In this document: one piece after another, positions 7,993-16,098 of the stretch
Position numbering within the stretch: the stretch's first letter is position 1
How the letters are laid out: each line of letters opens with the position of its first letter
Origin: Micromonosporaceae bacterium
GTDB lineage: Bacteria > Actinomycetota > Actinomycetes > Mycobacteriales > Micromonosporaceae
Direction of reading: 5' to 3'
NCBI GenBank assembly: GCA_020027875.1
Contig: JAHRHA010000003.1
Location: 1-64,000, forward strand
Length of the DNA: 64,000 bases
Translations under genes and position numbers: made by a program
Notes under the pieces: generated by a model
Database searches by the model: none
What the model saw: the letters and a program-made list of their open reading frames with translations, nothing else
What the model was told of the DNA's origin: nothing

Positions 7993-8494
7993 GCGGGCCA
8001 CGATGGCAAGAATGCCGGGCGGTCGCGATGACCCGGCGAAGATCTGTGGATAAGTTACTGCCCTGTGGATGACGCGCGAGTACCCCCGATGATCTGGTAT
8101 GGCACGGGCCCCGGGATGGGTTAGTCGCGGATCGAGCCTGTGGTTCGCGAGGTGTGGCGGCGAGGCACAACACCTCTCGATCTCGGTTCCAGGTACGCCT
8201 CTCCGGCGAGTAGTAATACACCTCAAGACTCTCGTCATCCGCGGCATTCGGGGCATTCGGGGCATACGCGGTGAGGCGATCGAAGCAGCCACCCTCGGAT
8301 TGCTGCTCGACGACCGAGTCACCCGGGAACGGGCCGGACGCGAGCTCGAAGACCGCGAAGACCTCGCCGGCGTTGGACGCTATCAGGTCACGCCGGGCCG
8401 ACGGGGGCCGCGACGGGCTGGTACCTGAGCCTACGAACTCCTGAGCCTACGAACTCCTGAGTCTACGAACCGCTGAGCCTACGAGCCGCTGAGC
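7993..8494. other. Intergenic region, about 500 bp
   Basis: Contains the third paired DnaA-like element, a 9-bp tandem run (about 8243-8268) and the start of the 16-bp tandem array at the DUF2469 3' end. A + strand frame at 8099-8428 is open for 109 codons but has no recognisable domain, no good ribosome binding site and runs through the 9-bp repeats, so I do not call it a gene. Confidence 0.45.
8045..8072 (-). promoter_or_regulatory. Paired DnaA-box-like element 3 (upstream of the M23 peptidase gene)
   Basis: On the minus strand TCATCCACA (8072-8064) is followed 19 bp on by TTATCCACA (8053-8045) and then GATCTTCG. It lies 52 bases upstream of the peptidase ATG at 7992, the same distance as element 1 from yraN, and is an inverted copy of elements 1 and 2. 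One nonamer has a mismatch to the DnaA consensus. Confidence 0.65.
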
Positions 8495-8504
8495 CTACGA
8501 ACTG
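8425..8504. repeat. Tandem repeat, five 16-bp units
   Basis: Unit CTGAGCCTACGAACTC begins at 8425, 8441, 8457, 8473 and 8489 with one to three changes per copy. The array runs into the stop codon of the DUF2469 gene (8497-8495), so the terminal codons lie within its last unit. Confidence 0.85.
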
Positions 8505-8818
8505 AAGCCGCCCTCGGTCGGCAGTGAGATGTCGGGCTTCTCCAGCTCCTCGACGTTGACATCCTTGAACGTCATAACGCGAACATTCTTCACGAACCGC
8601 GCAGGACGATACATATCCCAGACCCACGCGTCATGCATCTCGACCTCGAAGTAGACCTCACCGTCGACGTTGCGCACGCTCACGTCGACCTGGTTGGCCA
8701 GGTAAAAGCGGCGCTCGGTCTCCACGACGTACGAAAACTGGCGGACGATATCGCGATACTCCCGATAGAGCTGCAGCTCCATCTCGGTCTCGTACTTTTC
8801 GAGATCTTCCGTGCTCAT
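8495..8818 (-). CDS. DUF2469 family protein
   Basis: A 107-residue acidic protein that starts MSTEDLEKYETEMELQLYRE, followed by YRDIVRQFSYVVETERRFYL, all diagnostic of the actinobacterial DUF2469 family (M. tuberculosis Rv2901c). No function is established. It lies directly downstream of rnhB, overlapping it by 4 bases (ATGA), as in other actinobacteria. Its C terminus, TEGGFSS, ends in the 16-bp tandem array. Confidence 0.9.
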   Translation of the reverse strand: MSTEDLEKYETEMELQLYREYRDIVRQFSYVVETERRFYLANQVDVSVRNVDGEVYFEVEMHDAWVWDMYRPARFVKNVRVMTFKDVNVEELEKPDISLPTEGGFSS

Positions 8819-9603
8819 CCCGACCCGCCCTCCATCACGCTCACCGGGCCCACACCTGCCGGTTCCCCTTGGCTGGCGACGGCCGCCACGCTGACGGTAC
8901 TCCGCCGACGCCGTCGCGCCGACCCGAGTACGGCATCCAGGCCCGCCGCGGCCACATTCTCGCCCGCCGCGGCCACATTCACGTACGAGTAGCGGTGCTG
9001 CGCACACGGCCCGTGACGCTGCAACGCCGCCGCGTGCTCATCCGTGACATAGCCCTTGTGCTCGGCGAAGCCGTACGTCGGAAACTCCCCGTCCAGCTCC
9101 ACCATGATCCGGTCCCTGGTCACCTTCGCTAGCACGCTGGCCGCGGCCATGCACGCGGCGACCTGGTCGCCCTTCCAGACGGCGAGGCCCGGTGCGCACA
9201 GGCCATCCACGGGGAACCCGTCGGTGAGGACGTAGTCCGGGCCGGGCGTCAGCGCCGCGAGTGCCCGCCGCATGCCGGCGACGTTGCACACATGCAGCCC
9301 TCTCACATCCACCTCTGCCGCGGGAATCACCACGACCGCGTAGTCCAACGCCCGCGCCAGCACCTCGTCGTAGACCCGCTCCCGGGCAAGCGGCGTGAGC
9401 AGCTTCGAATCCGCGAGTCCGGGCACCTCACCGCGCCGCGTGGCCGGCAGGATCGCCGCGGCAACGACAAGGGGTCCGGCACACGCTCCCCGCCCAGCTT
9501 CGTCGGCGCCCGCGACGAGCGCGAACCCACGCCGCTGCAGCGCTCGCTCCAACGCGTAGAGCCCACTCTCACGGCGGACGACGGTCCGCGGAGTGGCTTG
9601 CAT
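8815..9603 (-). CDS. rnhB: Ribonuclease HII
   Basis: A 262-residue enzyme from ATG 9603. Motifs: LVAGADEAGRGACAGPLVVA with the catalytic Asp-Glu, DSKLLTPLARERVYDEV, DYVLTDGFPV, and VWKGDQVAACMAAASVLAKV TRDR near residue 165. It removes ribonucleotides and RNA primers from DNA-RNA hybrids in the cytoplasm. Within the C-terminal tail the heptapeptide NVAAAGE/L is tandemly duplicated (21-bp repeat at about 8945-8985), beyond the catalytic domain. It overlaps DUF2469 by 4 bases and its start touches the stop of the Nudix gene, so the three are translationally coupled. Confidence 0.93.
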   Translation of the reverse strand: MQATPRTVVRRESGLYALERALQRRGFALVAGADEAGRGACAGPLVVAAAILPATRRGEVPGLADSKLLTPLARERVYDEVLARALDYAVVVIPAAEVDVRGLHVCNVAGMRRALAALTPGPDYVLTDGFPVDGLCAPGLAVWKGDQVAACMAAASVLAKVTRDRIMVELDGEFPTYGFAEHKGYVTDEHAAALQRHGPCAQHRYSYVNVAAAGENVAAAGLDAVLGSARRRRRSTVSVAAVASQGEPAGVGPVSVMEGGSG

Positions 9604-10085
9604 CACACGGCCAGGATCTCGCGGAGCAGGTTTGGCAGTTCTACTGGGTAGAACCGCTCGCCGGTCGAGATCAGCTCCTCCACCGACCACCAATGGTGCC
9701 CGTCGATCGACCGACGTTCCTGGGCATCGAAGCCGTCGATGTTCACCTCCCAGGCGTCCACTCGAATCGCGAAGAAGTCCTGCTCCTGGCGGTACCAGCG
9801 ACCGTCGAACGGGAAGTCGGAGGTCTGACGCCAGATCGGCCCACCCAAGCTCTCCATGGTCACCGAGAGGCCAGTCTCCTCCCGCAACTCCCGCACAGCG
9901 CCTTCGGCCGCCGTCTCCCCGTCGTCTAGCCCTCCACCGACGGTGAACCAATAGCGGGCGGCAGGCCTGCCTGGATCGAAACCGCGGAACATGAGTACGC
10001 GTCCGCCGCCGTCAACGAGAACAACCCTCGCCGCGCGGCGCGGGATGGGGTTCTCGATCGTACCGACCGATGCCGCCGTGGCCAT
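9603..10085 (-). CDS. Nudix hydrolase
   Basis: A 160-residue protein with a full Nudix box, GGLDDGETAAEGAVRELREE TGL, at about residues 50-72 (G-x5-E-x7-R-E-U-x-E-E-x-G-U). It starts MATAASVGTIENPIPRRAAR, and the segment LMFRGFDPGRPAARYWFTVG precedes the box. Nudix enzymes cleave nucleoside diphosphate derivatives; the substrate cannot be read from sequence. It sits between lepB and rnhB, and its stop overlaps the rnhB ATG by one base. Confidence 0.9.
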   Translation of the reverse strand: MATAASVGTIENPIPRRAARVVLVDGGGRVLMFRGFDPGRPAARYWFTVGGGLDDGETAAEGAVRELREETGLSVTMESLGGPIWRQTSDFPFDGRWYRQEQDFFAIRVDAWEVNIDGFDAQERRSIDGHHWWSVEELISTGERFYPVELPNLLREILAV

Positions 10086-10119
10086 AACCGCTCAGCCTAA
10101 TGGGGCCATCCGCGCGCAC

Positions 10120-10788
10120 CTAACCGCCAGCCGGCTCCGGAACCTGGCTGAAGGTTTCAGGCACCGACAGCCAGTCCGCGCGGCCGGGGGGCCAGAACAG
10201 GACAAACGCCCGCCCGACCACATCATCGGCCGCGATGGTCGCCCGCTCGACGCTGCCGTGGCGGCTGAACTGCTCGCGCGAATCGCCCGACTGTGATCGA
10301 TGGTCACCCATGACCCAGAGCCGGCCGGTCGGGACCACCACGTCGAAAGCGTCCTCGCTCGCCACATCCGCCGTACCTGGACCGTTCGAGTAGAGGTACG
10401 GCTCGTCGAGCGCCATGCCGTTGACGCTGATGCGACCTAGGGCGTCGCAGCACACGACGTGATCGCCGCCGATGCCGATCACCCGCTTGATGAAGTCCTC
10501 CTCGGTCGGGTCCGAGCGCCAGTCGAGCGGGGCCCGGAAGACTACGATCTCGCCCCGGTCAGGGTCGCGAACGTCATAGACGAGCTTGTTGACCAGTACC
10601 CGGTCGTTGATGTTGAGCGTGTGCTCCATCGACTGCGACGGGATGAAGAATGTCTGGAGCAAAAAGGCGCGTACCAGCACCGCGACCAGGATCGCCACAC
10701 CCAGCAGGATCGGCAGTTCGCGCCAGAAACTGCTGCGAGGCTTGGAGGTCCGCTCGTCAATCACCTGGGAAGCGTACGTGGTGCCCAT
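10120..10788 (-). CDS. lepB: Signal peptidase I (short paralogue)
   Basis: A 222-residue membrane-anchored peptidase from ATG 10788. One amino-terminal membrane segment, FWRELPILLGVAILVAVLVR, precedes IPSQSMEHTL (catalytic Ser). The general base Lys lies in EEDFIKRVIGIGGDHV, and box E reads VMGDHRSQSGDSR. It cleaves signal peptides outside the membrane. It is the second of two adjacent lepB paralogues, and its start lies 28 bases inside the end of the upstream one. Several actinobacteria carry lepB in tandem here. It lacks the long amino-terminal tail of its neighbour. Confidence 0.92.
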   Translation of the reverse strand: MGTTYASQVIDERTSKPRSSFWRELPILLGVAILVAVLVRAFLLQTFFIPSQSMEHTLNINDRVLVNKLVYDVRDPDRGEIVVFRAPLDWRSDPTEEDFIKRVIGIGGDHVVCCDALGRISVNGMALDEPYLYSNGPGTADVASEDAFDVVVPTGRLWVMGDHRSQSGDSREQFSRHGSVERATIAADDVVGRAFVLFWPPGRADWLSVPETFSQVPEPAGG

Positions 10789-12305
10789 CGCCGCTTCCGT
10801 CCCGAACGCACCTTTACCACCAAAGAGGCCAGAATGGGCAATGTCACCACCGCCCCGACTCCGACCGGGCCTGGCGGCGCTGGCAGCGGGCCGGGAGGAC
10901 CGATCGCGACCGGTCCAGGGACGTTTGCAAATGTCTCGGGCACACCGAGCGTATCCCAGCGGCCGCTCGGCCACACGATCACAAAGGCGCGGCCGATCAC
11001 GTTCTCGATCGGGACGGTGCCCTGGCAGCGCGAGTCCTGCGACACGATTCGGTGGTCGCCCATGACGAAGAGTTGCCCGGGCGGCACGAGAACCTCGTCG
11101 AACCGGCGCGAGCGGCACACTCGCGGGTCTGGCGGGACCTCCTCGGGCGAGTTGTTGAGCACGTACGGTTCGTCGATGCCCTGTCCGTTGACATAGACGC
11201 GACCCGACGGGTCGCAACACGACACCCGGTCGCCCGGCACGCCGATGACCCGCTTGATGAAGTCCTTCTCACCGGGCCGGCTGATGCCGACCAGGTCACC
11301 CAGCGTTCGTCCAACGCGGGCCGGGAGACCACCGCTGGGCTCGGCGAAGTTCTCGGGCGCCCAGTTGTCGGTGCCCCGGAAGACGATCACCTCGCCCCGC
11401 TCGGGCTGGCGCACGTCATAGACGATCTTGTTGACGAGAACCCGGTCGCCGACGAGCAGCGTGTGCTCCATCGAACCAGACGGGATGTAGAACGCCTGAA
11501 GCAGGAAGGTACGGATCAGCACCGCCAGACAGAACGCAACGACCAGCAGCAGCGGCAACTCCTGCCACAGCGGCATGGTGTGCCGCCCCGATCGGGCCCC
11601 GCGAGCCGGCCGCTCCTCGTCGTCGTCCTGGGACAACTCGGCCCGGCGAGCCAGTCGATTCAGCCGGGCCGGCTCAATGTCTCCACGACTCTCGCTCGCA
11701 GCGTCGTCGTCGAGCGATGCGCCGCGATGACCCGGAACGTGGGCTTGGCTCGGATCGCCTCCCTGACCAAAGAAGCCGGTCCGGAAGTTGTCCGTGTCAG
11801 CCTGGTCGTAGACGCCTGCGCCACCGTCGTATCCGTCCCGGTCAGGGGTGGTTCCCCACTCGTAGGTGTCAGCCCCGAAGCGGCCGATGCCGCTCTCCCC
11901 GCGAGGGGGCTGATCGTCCCCGTACCCGCCCTGCCCGTACCCCGTTTGCCCGTACCCCGTCTGCCCGTACCCCGTCTGCCCGAACCCCGCCTGCCCGAAC
12001 CCCGCCTCCCCGTACGGTGTCGGTGGCCGGTAAGACGACGAAGGGTAGCCCTGCTCTCCGCCCGCTGCCGACGATCCCCCGGGGTAGAGGTTGCCGCCGG
12101 ACATGCCGGCGTCGGTGGAGTCCCAGCTGGGGGAGCCGAACGTGCCGGCTGCGTGACGGTAGCCGGGCGGCGGAGATCCAGAGCCCACGTTGTCTGGCCG
12201 ACCGTCGTCGGCAAACGCGTCCTCGCCCGGGCCGTCATCCTGCCCGTAGCGGTAGTAGACCTGCGCTTCGCCGAGGTCGTCGCGCTCGTTTCCCTTGCCG
12301 TCCAT
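10761..12305 (-). CDS. lepB: Signal peptidase I with long Gly/Tyr/Gln-rich cytoplasmic domain
   Basis: 514 residues from ATG 12305, roughly twice the family length. Residues 1-230 are disordered and acidic, rich in G, Y, Q, S and D, with a run of pentapeptides GYGQT/GFGQA/GYGQG from 15-bp repeats at about 11921-12015. A membrane segment LPLLLVVAFCLAVLIRTFLL at about 250-270 leads into YIPSGSMEHTLL (catalytic Ser), DFIKRVIGVPGDRV (catalytic Lys) and VMGDHRIVSQDSR (box E). A Pro/Gly-rich C-terminal tail follows. It may share substrates with its shorter neighbour, and the repeat domain could mediate cytoplasmic clustering (inference). Possible upstream starts GTG/TTG add only three residues. Confidence 0.9.
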   Translation of the reverse strand: MDGKGNERDDLGEAQVYYRYGQDDGPGEDAFADDGRPDNVGSGSPPPGYRHAAGTFGSPSWDSTDAGMSGGNLYPGGSSAAGGEQGYPSSSYRPPTPYGEAGFGQAGFGQTGYGQTGYGQTGYGQGGYGDDQPPRGESGIGRFGADTYEWGTTPDRDGYDGGAGVYDQADTDNFRTGFFGQGGDPSQAHVPGHRGASLDDDAASESRGDIEPARLNRLARRAELSQDDDEERPARGARSGRHTMPLWQELPLLLVVAFCLAVLIRTFLLQAFYIPSGSMEHTLLVGDRVLVNKIVYDVRQPERGEVIVFRGTDNWAPENFAEPSGGLPARVGRTLGDLVGISRPGEKDFIKRVIGVPGDRVSCCDPSGRVYVNGQGIDEPYVLNNSPEEVPPDPRVCRSRRFDEVLVPPGQLFVMGDHRIVSQDSRCQGTVPIENVIGRAFVIVWPSGRWDTLGVPETFANVPGPVAIGPPGPLPAPPGPVGVGAVVTLPILASLVVKVRSGRKRRWAPRTLPR

Positions 12306-12378
12306 CACGCGCAAGCCTAGAGGTATGGGTCCACGCCGTGGGACCGGCTAAACGGCAATTGAAGAAAGGTCCCGATGA

Positions 12379-12738
12379 TCAGCTTGCGGTTGCCTTGTCC
12401 CGCTTCTCTTTGATCTTCGCCTTCTTGCCACGAAGATCGCGCAGGTAGTAGAGCTTGGCGCGACGCACATCGCCCCGGGTGAGGATCTCGATCCGGTCAA
12501 GCGATGGGCTGTTCAACGGGTAGGTCCGCTCCACCCCGACGCCGAAGCTGACCTTGCGGATAGTGAAGGTCTCCCGAAGGCCGCCACCCTGGCGGCGGAT
12601 TACCACACCCTGGAAGATCTGAATCCGGGACCGGCTGCCCTCGACGACCCGCGCGTGCACCTTGAGCGTGTCGCCCGCGCGGAAGTCCGGGAGATCGGTC
12701 CGCAATGACTGGGCATCCAGCGCGTCCAGCGTGTTCAT
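12379..12738 (-). CDS. rplS: 50S ribosomal protein L19
   Basis: A 119-residue protein from ATG 12738, which has GAGGAAG eight bases upstream and gives the canonical start [13 protein letters not shown]. Family features [33 protein letters not shown] and [20 protein letters not shown] are all present. An ATG at 12759 is in frame but gives a non-family extension MTDEEAA. L19 lies at the 30S-50S interface. It is separated from trmD by 147 bases holding a strong hairpin near the start. Confidence 0.95.
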   Translation of the reverse strand: MNTLDALDAQSLRTDLPDFRAGDTLKVHARVVEGSRSRIQIFQGVVIRRQGGGLRETFTIRKVSFGVGVERTYPLNSPSLDRIEILTRGDVRRAKLYYLRDLRGKKAKIKEKRDKATAS

Positions 12739-12760
12739 CGCTGCTTCCTCGTCGGTCATG

Positions 12761-12781
12761 GCACACCGTCAGGCGGTGTGC
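12761..12781 (-). promoter_or_regulatory. Hairpin in the rplS 5' leader
   Basis: GCACACCG and CGGTGTGC form a perfect 8-bp stem around a 5-base loop, 22 bases upstream of the rplS ATG. It could be a terminator/attenuator for read-through from trmD or an L19 leader. No U tract follows. Role is inference. Confidence 0.4.
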
Positions 12782-12885
12782 GGTCTGGTTTGAGCTCGCG
12801 TCTGGCGCAAAGAAGACGTCGCGAGATCATGCGCACGAACCCGGCCTGCGGTTTTCGCGACCTGCGGCCTCGCGCGGCAACCCCA

Positions 12886-13713
12886 CTACTTTGCCATATC
12901 GGCCCCGGGTACCGGAAATCCGCCTCCCGTCAACACCGCCACGTCACGCTTGTCCAGCGTGTCCGGAGGGAGCGCGGCGAGCAGGTCGGGCCGGCGGACG
13001 GCCGTACGCAGGAGCGCCTGATCCCGTCTCCATCGGGCGATCCGCGCGTGGTCTCCCGACCGGAGGACCTCGGGGACATCCAGTCCACGCCACGTTGCCG
13101 GCTTGGTGTAGACGGGCGTCTCGAGGAGTCCGTCGGCGTGCGACTCCTCCACCAAGGAGTCCGCATTGCCGAGCACACCGGGCAGCAGCCGACTCACCGT
13201 CTCCAAGATGACAAGGACGGCGACCTCGCCGCCGAAGAGCACGTAGTCGCCGATAGAGATCTCGCTCACGTTCGCGCGCGCAGCGGCGTGGTCGAACACC
13301 CGCTGATCGATGCCCTCGTACCGGCCGCACGCGAAGACCAGGTGATCCTCGGCCGCCAGTTCGTGCGCCATCGCCTGGGTAAACGGGCTCCCGGCGGGGG
13401 TCGGCACTATCACCCTGGACGGCCCGGGGGGCGGCTCGGCGGGCGGCTCGGGGGGCGGCTCGGCGGGCCGCTCGGCGGGCTGCTCGGCGGGGACCAGCGC
13501 GTCGAGCGCAGCCCCCCAGGGCTCCGGCCGCATCACCATGCCGGGGCCACCGCCGTAGGGCGTGTCGTCCACTGTGCGGTGTACGTCGTGGGTCCAGCGC
13601 CGAAGGTCATGCACGGTGATGTGAAGCTGGCCCGCGGCTCGAGCCCTGCCGATGAGGGAAAGGTCCAGCGGCGAGAGGTACTCCGGAAAGATGGTGACGA
13701 TATCGACCCGCAT
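12886..13713 (-). CDS. trmD: tRNA (guanine-N1-)-methyltransferase TrmD with Pro/Glu insert
   Basis: A 275-residue enzyme from ATG 13713 (AAAGGGG upstream), starting [20 protein letters not shown]. The trefoil-knot SAM site is intact: [35 protein letters not shown] and [16 protein letters not shown]. It makes m1G37 in tRNAs, preventing +1 frameshifts. Unusual is a run of PAE/PPE tetrapeptides at about residues 75-97, encoded by 12-bp GC-rich repeats (13425-13500), inserted after [12 protein letters not shown] where most family members have a short loop. Confidence 0.94.
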   Translation of the reverse strand: MRVDIVTIFPEYLSPLDLSLIGRARAAGQLHITVHDLRRWTHDVHRTVDDTPYGGGPGMVMRPEPWGAALDALVPAEQPAERPAEPPPEPPAEPPPGPSRVIVPTPAGSPFTQAMAHELAAEDHLVFACGRYEGIDQRVFDHAAARANVSEISIGDYVLFGGEVAVLVILETVSRLLPGVLGNADSLVEESHADGLLETPVYTKPATWRGLDVPEVLRSGDHARIARWRRDQALLRTAVRRPDLLAALPPDTLDKRDVAVLTGGGFPVPGADMAK

Positions 13714-13735
13714 CCCTGCCCCTTTCAACTCCCGC

Positions 13736-13792
13736 GATCAAGGACTTATGGTTGCGCTTTGGTGATCGAACCACGACCACAAGCCCTTGATC
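13736..13792. repeat. Inverted repeat between rimM and trmD
   Basis: GATCAAGG at 13736-13743 pairs with CCTTGATC at 13785-13792; an inner TGGTT/AACCA pair lies between them. The element fills the 94-bp gap between trmD and rimM, so it can form a long branched hairpin in the operon transcript. Only one copy is in this window. Confidence 0.6.
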
Positions 13793-13807
13793 GGGGTAAG
13801 GGTGGGG

Positions 13808-14317
13808 CTAGAGGTCGAGGAGGCCGTCGGGAGGGGTCACGATGACCCGGCCGCCCGCGACGTCGACCTCGGGCACGATGGCCCGCACGAACGGCACGAG
13901 CGCGTTCCGCCCGTCCGGACGACGCACGATCAACAGGTCGCTGGCGGGTGCGTGTTCGATCCGGACCACGTCCCCGATGTGTTCGCCGGTGGTCGTCTCG
14001 GCCCGCAGGCCGACCAACTCGTGGTCGTTGAACTCGTCGGGATCCTCCGGCGCCGGTACGGACGCGCTGTCGACGCAGATCAGGACGCCGCGGAGGTTGT
14101 CGGCGACGTCGCGGTCCGCTACGCCCTCAAAGGTGACCAGCAGCCGACCCTGATGGGGCCGGACATCCTCGACGGTCAGGGGCCCGGCCGCCGCCGGGTC
14201 GGTCCGGAGAACCGACCCGACGGCGAAACGCTCTGCCGGCGAGTCCGTGCGTACGTCGACGACGACCTCGCCGCGCAGGCCGTGCGGTCGGAGGATCCGG
14301 CCCACGACGAGCTGCAT
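13808..14317 (-). CDS. rimM: Ribosome maturation factor RimM
   Basis: A 169-residue protein starting [20 protein letters not shown], the RimM beta-barrel signature; the PRC-barrel half contains FNDHELVGLRAETTTGEHIG and NALVPFVRAIVPEVDV. It assists 30S assembly around S19. It lies between khpA and trmD as in other actinobacteria, and its ATG overlaps the khpA stop by one base, indicating coupled translation. Confidence 0.94.
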   Translation of the reverse strand: MQLVVGRILRPHGLRGEVVVDVRTDSPAERFAVGSVLRTDPAAAGPLTVEDVRPHQGRLLVTFEGVADRDVADNLRGVLICVDSASVPAPEDPDEFNDHELVGLRAETTTGEHIGDVVRIEHAPASDLLIVRRPDGRNALVPFVRAIVPEVDVAGGRVIVTPPDGLLDL

Positions 14318-14577
14318 TAGTAGGGGTCGACGATGTCGACCCGGACTCCACGGCCGCCGATCGACGTGATCACCTGGCGGAGTGCCTTCGCGGTACGGCC
14401 ACCGCGGCCGATAACCGTGCCGAGGTCGTCGGGGTGTACCCGCACCTCGAGCCGCTGCCCCCGGCGACCGTCAACCATTCGCACCTGAACGTCGTCCGGG
14501 TGCTCGACGATGCCGCGCACCAGGTGCTCGAGCACAGGGCGGAGCGCCCCGTCAGCCCTACGCGTCGGGGCCGGCAT
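14317..14577 (-). CDS. khpA: KH-domain RNA-binding protein KhpA
   Basis: An 86-residue single KH domain. The RNA-contacting G-x-x-G loop is in [18 protein letters not shown] at about residues 54-71, preceded by [11 protein letters not shown]. KhpA with KhpB binds small RNAs and mRNAs and affects cell size in several Gram-positives. It sits between rpsP and rimM, with its start inside the last 20 bases of rpsP. Confidence 0.93.
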   Translation of the reverse strand: MPAPTRRADGALRPVLEHLVRGIVEHPDDVQVRMVDGRRGQRLEVRVHPDDLGTVIGRGGRTAKALRQVITSIGGRGVRVDIVDPY

Positions 14578-15178
14578 CCGTGGACTCCTCGGCCGGGGTG
14601 GCCGTTGCGGACTCGGCCTCGGCCTTCAGCTCAGTTTTGGCCTCGGCCTTCGGCTCAGTTTTGGCGGTGGGCTCGGCAGCCTCAGGCGTCGGCTCGGCCT
14701 TTGGCTCAGCTTCAGCCTTTGGCTCAGCTTCAGCCGTTGGCTCGGCAGCCTCAGTCGTGGGTTCGGCTGCCTTGGCGGCCTTCGCGGCCTTCTTGCCGGG
14801 CTCCTTCCGCGGCTTGGTCTCGGTCTCAACGAGACCGGCCGCGGCCTTCGCCTCGACCTCGTACGCGGCCTTGCGGTCGGCGCGCGCCGCGGCGACCTTC
14901 AGCGGCTCGGTTGGCGCCGGCAGACCCTTGAACCTCTGCCAGTCGCCGGTCTTGCTGAGGATCGCGATCACCGGCTCGCTCGGCTGGGCGCCGACCGAGA
15001 GCCAGTGCTGCACCCGCTCAGAGTTGACCTCGATGCGCGAGGGGTCCTCCTTGGGGTGGTAGAGACCGACATACTCGATCGCCCGACCGTCGCGCTTGGT
15101 GCGCGCGTCGGCGACAACAATGCGGTACTGGGGGTTGCGGATCTTGCCCATCCGCAAAAGCCGGATTCGTACGGCCAC
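14558..15178 (-). CDS. rpsP: 30S ribosomal protein S16 with long Ala/Glu/Lys tail
   Basis: The GTG at 15178 gives [20 protein letters not shown], the S16 start, with AGGAGCGAG upstream. Residues 1-80 are a normal S16 ([23 protein letters not shown]). Residues about 85-206 are a low-complexity tail of A, E, P, K and T, with imperfect AEPKAE units. Actinobacterial S16 proteins often carry a tail of this kind, but here it is longer than the ribosomal domain. The frame remains open upstream to 15379 without a family match. It heads rpsP-khpA-rimM-trmD-rplS. Confidence 0.94.
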   Translation of the reverse strand: MAVRIRLLRMGKIRNPQYRIVVADARTKRDGRAIEYVGLYHPKEDPSRIEVNSERVQHWLSVGAQPSEPVIAILSKTGDWQRFKGLPAPTEPLKVAAARADRKAAYEVEAKAAAGLVETETKPRKEPGKKAAKAAKAAEPTTEAAEPTAEAEPKAEAEPKAEPTPEAAEPTAKTEPKAEAKTELKAEAESATATPAEESTDAGPDA

Positions 15179-15415
15179 TTCTGCTCGCTCCTGAATTGTC
15201 AGATGGTTCGGCTCGCAAGCTTCGCCGAAGCCATAAGGCGAGCGTGCTGACCGCCACCGTGGGGTTAGTGTGGCCCGCTGCTCTTGATTACAAAGGACTG
15301 GCGACGCGCCTGGGTAGAGGGCGCCGGACGCGCGCCGGATACCAGATAGAGATTCTGCCAGATCGCCTCGGCCCGACACGAATCACCCCACTAATCAACC
15401 CGATGGTGATGACCG

Positions 15416-16069
15416 TCACCCGGCACGGGCCCGCGCCCGGTCCCACCCGGCGGGTAGCACGGCCGGCACCGACCACGATGGATCGGGGCGAAAGTCGGTG
15501 CCGGTGCAGTCAAACGGGAACTCCCCAGCCTCCACGACCTTGATGACGCGCTCCCCTTCGGCACGGACCGTTTCGGCATCGTCCACCCAGTAGACATCGG
15601 GGTGAGCCATGTGGTAGGCGAACTCGTCCTCGTCCTTCCACCGCCAGGTACGGTCCGACAACACCACTACATCGAGGTCGTAGTCGACGGTGTCGATGCC
15701 TGCGGTGTGCCCGTCGTCCCAGCAGACGCCTGGTTCCTCGAGGTTGACGTACCAGGACCGGAAGGCGCCCTCGGGCTCGAAGAAGAACCAGACCGAGTAC
15801 GCCTCGCCCGGCGGGTGCAGCATCAGCATGTCCCCGCTCCAGGTGATCTCGCGCATCGCTTTGGCCGTGCGCCCCCACTCGGCGAACGGGACCTCACGGA
15901 AGGCGCGGCCATCGGCGGCGCCGATATCGCGGTAGGCGCTTCCGCTGGCCACCCAGAGCCACAGCCCATGCTCGTCGTCGGCGGCCACGCGACCCATCCA
16001 CACCCGGCCCAACAGGTCCTCGCGCTGGAACTGGCGACGAAGGACCACGCGCCCGACCTGAAGAGTCAT
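15416..16069 (-). CDS. DUF402 family protein (FomD-like phosphohydrolase fold)
   Basis: 217 residues. The region YSVWFFFEPEGAFRSWYVNL, then DTVDYDLDVVVLSDRTWRWK DEDEF, is the DUF402/FomD core with its acidic metal-binding residues. FomD hydrolyses a nucleotidylated intermediate in fosfomycin synthesis, and other DUF402 proteins act as nucleoside diphosphate phosphatases. No antibiotic cluster is present, so a housekeeping nucleotide role is more likely; this is inference. It lies between proS and rpsP. Confidence 0.75.
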   Translation of the reverse strand: MTLQVGRVVLRRQFQREDLLGRVWMGRVAADDEHGLWLWVASGSAYRDIGAADGRAFREVPFAEWGRTAKAMREITWSGDMLMLHPPGEAYSVWFFFEPEGAFRSWYVNLEEPGVCWDDGHTAGIDTVDYDLDVVVLSDRTWRWKDEDEFAYHMAHPDVYWVDDAETVRAEGERVIKVVEAGEFPFDCTGTDFRPDPSWSVPAVLPAGWDRARARAG

Positions 16070-16098
16070 CGCGTGTGACCCTAGCCGAGAGATCGCGG

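Noticed and set aside
2516-8072. Chromosomal replication origin
   Set aside because: DnaA-like boxes are present, but only in three isolated pairs; there is no dense box cluster, no AT-rich unwinding region, and dnaA, dnaN or gyrB are not nearby.
8099-8428. A 109-codon + strand frame between the M23 and DUF2469 genes
   Set aside because: No family features, no ribosome binding site, and it runs through 9-bp tandem repeats.
10650-12320. A 556-codon + strand frame
   Set aside because: Antisense to both lepB genes; its VPRLPVPRLP repeats are the complement of the GYGQT-coding repeats.
15416-16069. Part of a fosfomycin-like biosynthetic cluster
   Set aside because: The DUF402/FomD-like gene stands between rpsP and proS with no other biosynthetic genes.
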